Assembly: GCF_025766255.1 (NCBI RefSeq)
Contig: NW_026516702.1
Location: forward strand, 1-64,000
DNA: 64,000 nucleotides
From: Zychaea mexicana
Lineage: Eukaryota > Mucoromycota > Mucoromycetes > Mucorales > Lichtheimiaceae
Direction of reading: 5' to 3'
The notes beneath the pieces were generated by a model. It had not been told where the DNA came from. It saw nothing but the letters and a program-made list of their open reading frames with translations, and did no database searches. The stretch's first letter is position 1; every line of letters starts with the position of its first letter. A program made the position numbers and the translations under genes. Shown in pieces: positions 57,828 to 64,000 of this stretch.

Positions 57828-60226
57828 ATGCGTGAAATTGTTACTCTACAACTCGGACAGCTAGCCAATTTCGTTGGAACTCATTTCTGGAACACTCAGG
57901 TGAGAATGAAATGAACAACGCTTAAACTCTAACGGAATTTATTGAAGCCATTTTTATGTTTTAAATTTAAGGAGGAGTATTTCACGTATGGAAGCGATCA
58001 CACAAGCAGCGCTTCTACGAATGAGTTGGACCACGACATTTTATACCGTACTGGGGTTTCACCTACAGTATGTACAAATGTCGCACTTATCACTAAGGTG
58101 CTTGCTGCTAATCACCACGTTTAGGGAGTCGAGACATACACGCCACGTGTTTTAGCTTATGATTTGAAAGGTGAGTCTGCTTCTTGCTCAGTCGAATTAA
58201 TACACCGCTAATGATAAAGTCATTAGGTGGATTTGGATCACTTCAGAAATACAATCAATTGTTTGCAGCCGAAGCTGGAGATACTGCAAATTGGTATGCG
58301 ATAGTTCCGAAGCTCGAAATGAAGTTATGAAGATAGTTAACAATAGTAATAGGGATCAAGGTATAAACAAGATCGTGTCAGAGCAATACCCTAAAAACGC
58401 TTATCAACAGCAGCTCGAACGTATGGATATGGTAGGAATTTGCTAAAATTAAGCACCTTTTTTTTAAGAGATACACTGATTATTCTAATAGGATCCAAAC
58501 ATGGAAGCAGTAGCATTGGATGATAAATCCGTCAAAACCTGGTCCGATTTCAACAGAATCTACTATCATCCACGGTCCATGAATCAAGTCACAACGCATA
58601 ACATGGATGACAGCATTAACCCGTATAATACCTATTCAGTCGGACGACAATCTTACAGTGACTATGAACGGGTGAGTAGTTGGTACTTTGTTTGATTTTT
58701 TGTACAGTATCTTATCAGATATAAATGTAGGAAACTGAATCATTTGAAGACAATTTTCGCCGTTTTGCTGAAGAATGCGACAATCTCCAGGTCTGTGCTA
58801 ATTGTTGTATTTTTACGCTACCGTTTAGAAGTTGGCTCAATTTTTCTCTTCTCTCTACTAGGGGTTTCAAGTGTTTGCTAGTGTAGATGATGCGTTTAGT
58901 GGGTTCGCTGAAGGGTTGTTACAAGATGTCCGGGATGAATTCGCAAAGACACCTATCCTATGCTATGGTCTACAATCGTCATCTATGCCAGCGCCAGAGG
59001 TAAGCTCTTTTACGATAGACAACTTCCACTTAATATGGATGGCTAATTATTTGTAATAGCGTTCCAGACAACGGGTTACACTAAATCGCGCACTAACCAT
59101 GACAAGGATAGTCGATTTATGTTCAAGCTATATTCCACTATATACGCCCTCATCAAGGCACATCTTCAATTCTGGCTTATCACCTTATATTCAACCAAAT
59201 GTACGTACGATATACTAGCTTGTACATCAATATCTTACGCTATTTACATTATTTTTAGTGCAATTTATTGTACCATACAAGCGCTATTCTTTCAACAGCT
59301 ATAGAAACCGTATCTTTATCCTACAGGTCAGCATTATGTTGCAAGGAATGGGCTTCAATGATAGCGAGCTAATCAGTACTTTATATATAGAACGAAGAGC
59401 AATTTCTTGAGCATTGGAAGCTTGTGTGATAAGATGAATGGTCAAGGCACAACTCGATTATCGGGATTATCATTGACATTACCGCTGCCATTTTTGAAAG
59501 AAGGCTTCAATGCAACGGCTGAGCAGTTCAAAGATAAGATAGCTCCAGCAATCGAACTATCAAAACTAGCATCGGTATGTTAGCAGTAGAACTGGACGTT
59601 TAGATGAGTTACTCATTTGTATTACAGGTCCGACAACAGTCTGATCACGACGTATTTGCTGAAGACGTTGTCGTACGTGGTTTGCCCAGGGCATCTGTCC
59701 GTGCCAGCGATCAAGGATTGTACGATTATACTCGATTGCTGTACCACAAGTTTCCGCAAGCTGATCCGTAAGCTCGCTTTTGATTTGAAGATATATTCGT
59801 AAACTAAGTAATATTTTGTTTTTAGTCGCTTTATCGACAACGTTTCCTATCCTCTCCCAAGTTCATATCCGCAATTCTTCACGTCTTTCTGCGACGATAA
59901 GGGCTTTTTGTACGTTATAATCAACGAATAGGCGGTATTTACATGCTCATATTAATGTTCATGTTTTTGGGACATATAGAAAATCACAGCAGAGATCTGA
60001 GACATTGAGCTCGGTTCCTGTTTTGTCAAGGATGTATACTGGAACGGAACTCTGCCCTGAGATCAGCGCTCTTGCTCAACAAGTCGAATCGGTGCCCTTT
60101 AGACAGATGTCGGATTATTCAGAAGGAACTTTTGGGCTAACTCAGAGTGACTATCTCGAGTTGAAGGAAGGACTGATGCGGCTTTCTGATGTATACTCAA
60201 GTGATAACGAAGTAATGTTGGGTTAA
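57828..60226 (+). CDS. DML1: Misato/DML1 tubulin-like mitochondrial distribution protein
   Basis: Fourteen exons: 57828-57899, 57972-58067, 58125-58170, 58227-58293, 58353-58431, 58492-58671, 58731-58790, 58862-58999, 59060-59200, 59259-59326, 59400-59574, 59628-59767, 59826-59909, 59980-60226; 530 aa with every junction in phase. The start MREIVTLQLGQLANFVGTHF and then DILYRTGVSP, YTPRVLAYDLKG, WSDFNRIYYHPRSMNQV, FQVFASVDDAFSGFAEGLLQ and SDQGLYDYTRLLYHK follow the Misato segment II/tubulin-like family throughout. Yeast Dml1 and animal Misato influence mitochondrial distribution and, in animals, tubulin folding with the CCT/TCP-1 complex. Confidence 0.95.
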
Positions 60227-60262
60227 ATAACAGTGGAAATTTATATTTGAATAACAACAAGT

Positions 60263-61290
60263 TTACTGTGATTGGTCTACAAGATAGGTGGCCCATATCC
60301 AGTTTGAAGGAGGTGCTGGTGGAACCCAAGTAGGTGGCACTTTGCTCTCTATTGAGCTGCTCGACCCTTCATAGAGGAAATAGTCCCATTGGTTTCGTAT
60401 CCGCCTTAGGTCATTTGTAGTTTGGTAAGCTTGACCCCAGTACTTGTAAACCCTCGAGTCCAAATCGCTTTTGGTCCAGGAATCGTCGGGATGGACATAC
60501 AGCGCTTTCTCTTCAGGCCTGTCTTCTTCCTCTGGTAGTTCTTGGCTACTTTGTTCGTCGTTAAGAATCTTGATTCTTTCAAAAAACTTGTTTCCGTCCT
60601 CTGGGAAGAAGTGCCCTTTTACTTGGAGTCGTTTACGTCGAATGTTGCGGAGCTGCGTTAAATTTTCCACCAGCTTGCTTAACTTTCGTATTTTTGACTT
60701 TTGCGGTGATATGAGACGAGACTCTTGTTGTCGCGATTGCTGCTATGAAGCGAACGTGCTGTTAAGTTTAGAAATGTAAGCCTTGCTCCATGTATAGCAT
60801 ACCTGTCTTTGCTGCTCCTGCTGACGGGTTTCTCGTTGCCAGCGATCAATATCAGCATGTAATTTCTCTCGACGTAGCTCAAGCTGAACTCTTCGTTGTT
60901 CTGCATTTTCGTCGCGGCGCTTTCGCCCTTGCTGGTGAAAATCACGCCGTTATCAATAGTTCCAAAAAAGCATACTTTTAACAGCTTACCTTTTTTCTAG
61001 CCAATTTGCGTTGCTTTTGTACAATTTGCCTTAATCGCTCTGGATCTTGCAAGAAACGCAGTGTTGCTTCCGAAGTTGTCTAAACGTTTCCAGTTAATTG
61101 TTTCGAAACTTGTAACAAAAGCATTTGTCTTGCATTACTAGTGTTGAGTTGGTGTCTCGATCTTGCATCTTGAGTAAGCTATCAGAACAACTAGCAAGGC
61201 TTTCAATTGAATGGATAGCTTCAATCAATTGTTGTTTAAAATCTATAACGCGCGGTGGAGATGTCGTTGAAATACAAAATTTTTTAATAA
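60263..61290 (-). CDS. PDCD7 / U11-59K-like minor-spliceosome protein
   Basis: Exons on -: about 61139-61290 (5' end uncertain, no good ATG), 60990-61079, 60803-60931, 60263-60742. The conserved parts are DFKQQLIEAIHSIESL, a long Arg/Gln/Glu coiled coil (QQGRKRRDENAEQRRVQLEL), RNIRRKRLQVKGHFFPEDG and the C-terminus LRRIRNQWDYFL...PPTWVPPAPPSNWIWA, which mirrors the PDCD7 end (IRxxWDxYL, then P-x-x-W-V-x-P-x-P-P-S-x-x-W-A). PDCD7 is the 59K protein of the U11/U12 di-snRNP. Identified from the C-terminal motif; a start exon probably lies in the 60-bp gap before the YTP1 stop or is missed. Confidence 0.7.
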
Positions 61291-61352
61291 TATGTATAAA
61301 AATTATAAAAGGGGTTTCTGTTTTACTTTTTGCGATGAAGGCGCATATTCAA

Positions 61353-63038
61353 CTATAAGCGATGCTGACTGTCTCCAATCCTTGTCTTCAACTCCATCGC
61401 ATCATCCTGCTCATCATCATCATCAAGAAAGTCAGAACCTCCATCGTGTAAAGTATCGGTATCGAGGTTGCTTGGACCATTCAAGGGAAGCTCGCTGTAG
61501 TCACCGCCCGTATCAAGCTGGGCACGCGTGTGGGTGGATGCATCATAACGCGTTAATTTCTCCCAAAGTAAAATGAGAGCAAGGGCAAACAAGAAGACGG
61601 CAAATCCAAATGAGAGTAATACGTTGCTGTAAGAGCTCACGTCGATCATTGAGCCGTTCAGGTACATGAGTTGCTCCTCAGTTGAGCCCATGAACAAATG
61701 ACCAGCGAGAATAAGCGTCTAATTGAGTGCGTTAGCATATTTTATTAGCGCTTAGATGTTCCATAGGGAAACAGGCCTACCAATGGGGGGATATATTGCC
61801 ATGGAGAAATGGCGAATTCGCCCTCCTTCCATACAAAGCAAATCTCAATGATCCTGCTGAGACCGCCAGCCATCAACATGTAACCAAAAAAAGAATGGAT
61901 TTGTCCACTGTTCGGTACATGTTGCGCGTGACCCTGGAAAGCTACAGCGGTGAGAATGATAAGAATCGATGGCACAACAGATCGCTTGCCATTTCTGCTG
62001 AGGACGATACCGACGAGTCCAGCGACCCACCAAATGATTCCCATCGACGTGTGCTGATAATCACCGTGATTCCAATCCTGGCCCCATCTTTTTCATGAGT
62101 TTATATCGACATTCTTCTTCGTATAGCATTTTCAACATTAAGAAGATCTAATTTCTTACCGATGTTCCGTAAAGGTGTTAACAATACCCCATAACATGAT
62201 CACCCAACTATCGTACCATTCCTGACTCTTTCCACGTCGCAATAGCCATGGACCGCCAACACGCAGTGAGAGCAACAGCAGAATACCATAGCCGACAAAC
62301 GAGGACCCCATTATAAAGTGCGCAAGGCACTGTCCAGTTGAGTCTATTGTCTATATGTGTCAGAAAATTTATATAGCACTTGCATACATTCCGTAACTAA
62401 CCTCCATAGCAAAATCCAACGCTTGCAATCACGCCTAGAACGATTTGCACATAACCAATAACCGGTACCAGTGCTCCAAGCACTTTGTGAAACCGAACGA
62501 GAAAAGGCCGAATCCGTCCTTGAATACCTCTCTCCCAATGCAATTTCAAATAACCACCTAGGATGAGCTGTACCACTACTGTCCAAATAACGACAGACGC
62601 AAACCATCGATGTGCAATGTGCGGCTCCTTGTGTTACGTGGTAATTTAATTGTAAGAGAAAGGGTCTATTAAGGGGTTTATTGAATGATAAGATTCTTAC
62701 ATAGTTGCGGCCACCATGAGCATGAGCTAAGAAGTAACCAACGACGAAGAATACGGTTGCCAGTATTTGTACAGGTACGTGCCACCGATTTTTCGAGAGA
62801 CCCAGTACCATGCCGATGGGGTACAAAAAACCAAATGCTATAAATTTGAAGTTAGCAGAATGTCAAGCGATCATTGCGGTACTATTAGTTTGTACGTGCC
62901 TAACACCATGAAGGTAATGTGCAGGGCCATAACGAGGCCAATGGGCTCGTCAGTAGCAGCACTTGACTTGAATACTGAAGGATCGAGGTTGTGTGAATGT
63001 CCTGTAGCTCCCGAATGTTCAAGGGCGTGTTCATCCAT
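61353..63038 (-). CDS. YTP1-family multispanning membrane protein
   Basis: Exons on -: 62900-63038, 62701-62837, 62402-62627, 62160-62343, 61781-62087, 61353-61718; 452 aa. The first intron uses a GC donor (TTAG|GCACGT) and AG acceptor; only this join keeps the frame and the family sequence ALHITFMVLAFGFLYPIGMV. Further blocks: ANRT-free HWERGIQGRIRPFLVRFHKV, LRVGGPWLLRRGKSQEWYDS, WVIMLWGIVNTFTEHRWG, HTSMGIIWWVAGLVG and HFFGYML-type repeats of His-containing membrane helices as in cytochrome b561-like YTP1 proteins. The C-terminal 75 residues are acidic and cytosolic. A signal peptide was not found at this start, so an upstream exon is possible. Molecular function is unknown. Confidence 0.85.
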
Positions 63039-63381
63039 AGCGGAATTGGCAGTACGAAGAGAAGTCAGTTGGTTCGCATTGAAAACACAGCAAATGCTCT
63101 TTTACGCTTAAATATTTCTGCCGTTACCTATGGTACAACAACTGACAAATAATGACCTGGATTGGGAAATGGCAACTGAATATAGAAAAATATGTCTTAT
63201 TTGGATATACAAAAAGGAACGCTGATTCTCCAGTTAGCTTATTGAAAATAAAAGATGCAAAAAGAAATAAACAAGCATATATAGTTTAAGGCGGCATAAA
63301 ATAAGTGCACAGGGAAGAATGAAAAATAGTATGATGATGTCGCATATCAGCAATGAAGTAGCGGAAACCAAAAAGGGCTTG
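63039..63381. other. Intergenic region
   Basis: Between the YTP1-family start and the GATA-factor stop, both on -. AT-rich, nothing recognised. Confidence 0.4.
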
Positions 63382-64000
63382 TTAGTGGCGTTGAATGGAC
63401 GACATGCGTCGCTGCTTGGCTATCAAACGTGAAAATCGTAAACCACAGGCATTACATAGTCTAGAAATACGCGTTTAGTATCAGAAAACATTGAGATACA
63501 CACCAACGAGTAGAATATTTGCTTACGTTTTGTCGCCTGAAGGCCCTCTACGCCACTCTGGACTTTTACTTGTATGACATTTGGCACAGATCCTCATTGA
63601 AATGCCACGTGGAAAATGCGTATAAATATAGTGCGTCTGCACCTTTCGATCGACTGCTCGTTCTAGTTCAACGGATTTGCAGGTCTGGGAACATAGTAGC
63701 TGATTGATAGACATGTAAGGCTGACTATTATCTCTGCCTTGAATACCGACCATTGTGATCGAGGGAGAAGTATTGTTGGGGTCATGTGATGGTTTACGAA
63801 GAGTCACCAAAGATGTCCTGCCAAACAGTATTACACCATGGTCAAAATAATATGTGACGCAAGATCAATATCTTCCAAACACTTTGAAAACTATACTAAT
63901 GACGATTGACCTACTCTGATTCTTTACTGCTGGAACTGCTGTGGGGGATAATGTTTGTCCTATTACAACGGTCATGATTGGTATGAGCAACACCATTAAT
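63382..64000 (-). CDS. GATA-type zinc-finger protein, partial at the window edge
   Basis: Exons on -: 63915 to beyond 64000, 63527-63817, 63382-63460. The single GATA finger is CAKCHTSKSPEWRRGPSGDK joined across the last intron to TLCNACGLRFSRLIAKQRR, i.e. C-x2-C-x18-C-x2-C, ending shortly after in SSIQRH. The finger is at the extreme C-terminus, as in some fungal nitrogen/light-type GATA factors. The N-terminal part is outside the window. It should bind HGATAR sites; target genes cannot be told. Confidence 0.88.

Overview
The window is nuclear DNA from an early-diverging filamentous fungus, most likely Mucoromycota. This is inferred from the dense protein-coding layout, the many 40-100 bp GT-AG introns, fungus-specific genes (ERMES subunit MDM34, a YTP1-family membrane protein, a COT1/CBK1-type NDR kinase) and genes that many yeasts have lost (a PDCD7/U11-59K-like minor-spliceosome protein, LENG1, ZCCHC9, PDCD2, a Gdown1-like protein). 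No rRNA, tRNA or CRISPR array was seen.

Positions 1-13731 are a nest of mobile elements. The outer layer is a multi-exon Fanzor-like (eukaryotic TnpB/OMEGA) nuclease gene on the + strand, with exons at 27-359 and 9537-12232. A 9.1 kb Ty3/gypsy-class LTR retrotransposon (399-9500, coding on the - strand) sits inside one of its introns, flanked by ATATAT on both sides. A 5'-truncated LINE (12448-13719, - strand) lies just downstream between 12-bp direct repeats. The retrotransposon is unusual: integrase is a separate ORF about 600 bp after RT-RNase H, an extra unrecognised ORF lies before the 3' LTR, a 34-bp repeat array sits between integrase and that ORF, and one LTR has lost 350 bp between 7-bp repeats.

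Positions 13863-50834 are an ordinary gene-rich stretch: LAT amino-acid transporter, ankyrin-repeat protein, double AN1 zinc-finger protein, ribosomal protein eS26, Aurora kinase (-), ZCCHC9 zinc-knuckle protein, Gdown1-like protein (-), pyridoxal kinase, NDR kinase, RAB3GAP2-like N-terminal protein, MDM34, rhodanese-PTP MAPK-phosphatase type protein (-), LENG1 homologue, a decayed P450 (-), an intact P450, ARL2, cystathionine gamma-lyase (-), PDCD2/Tsr4 and CNOT9/CAF40 (-). I rebuilt exons by hand from splice signals; for nearly all genes the exon lengths sum to a multiple of three and give the family's expected protein.

Positions 50835-64000 are sparser. They hold a second, decayed Fanzor-like remnant of a different lineage (about 52740-53956), a sulfotransferase-like gene, Misato/DML1, a PDCD7-like gene (-), a YTP1-family gene (-) and a GATA-type zinc-finger gene (-) that runs off the right edge. 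Several gene pairs are convergent and very close (ZCCHC9/Gdown1 share overlapping stop codons; ARL2/CGL are 56 bp apart; Misato/PDCD7 36 bp apart), and CGL/PDCD2 share a promoter of about 140 bp.
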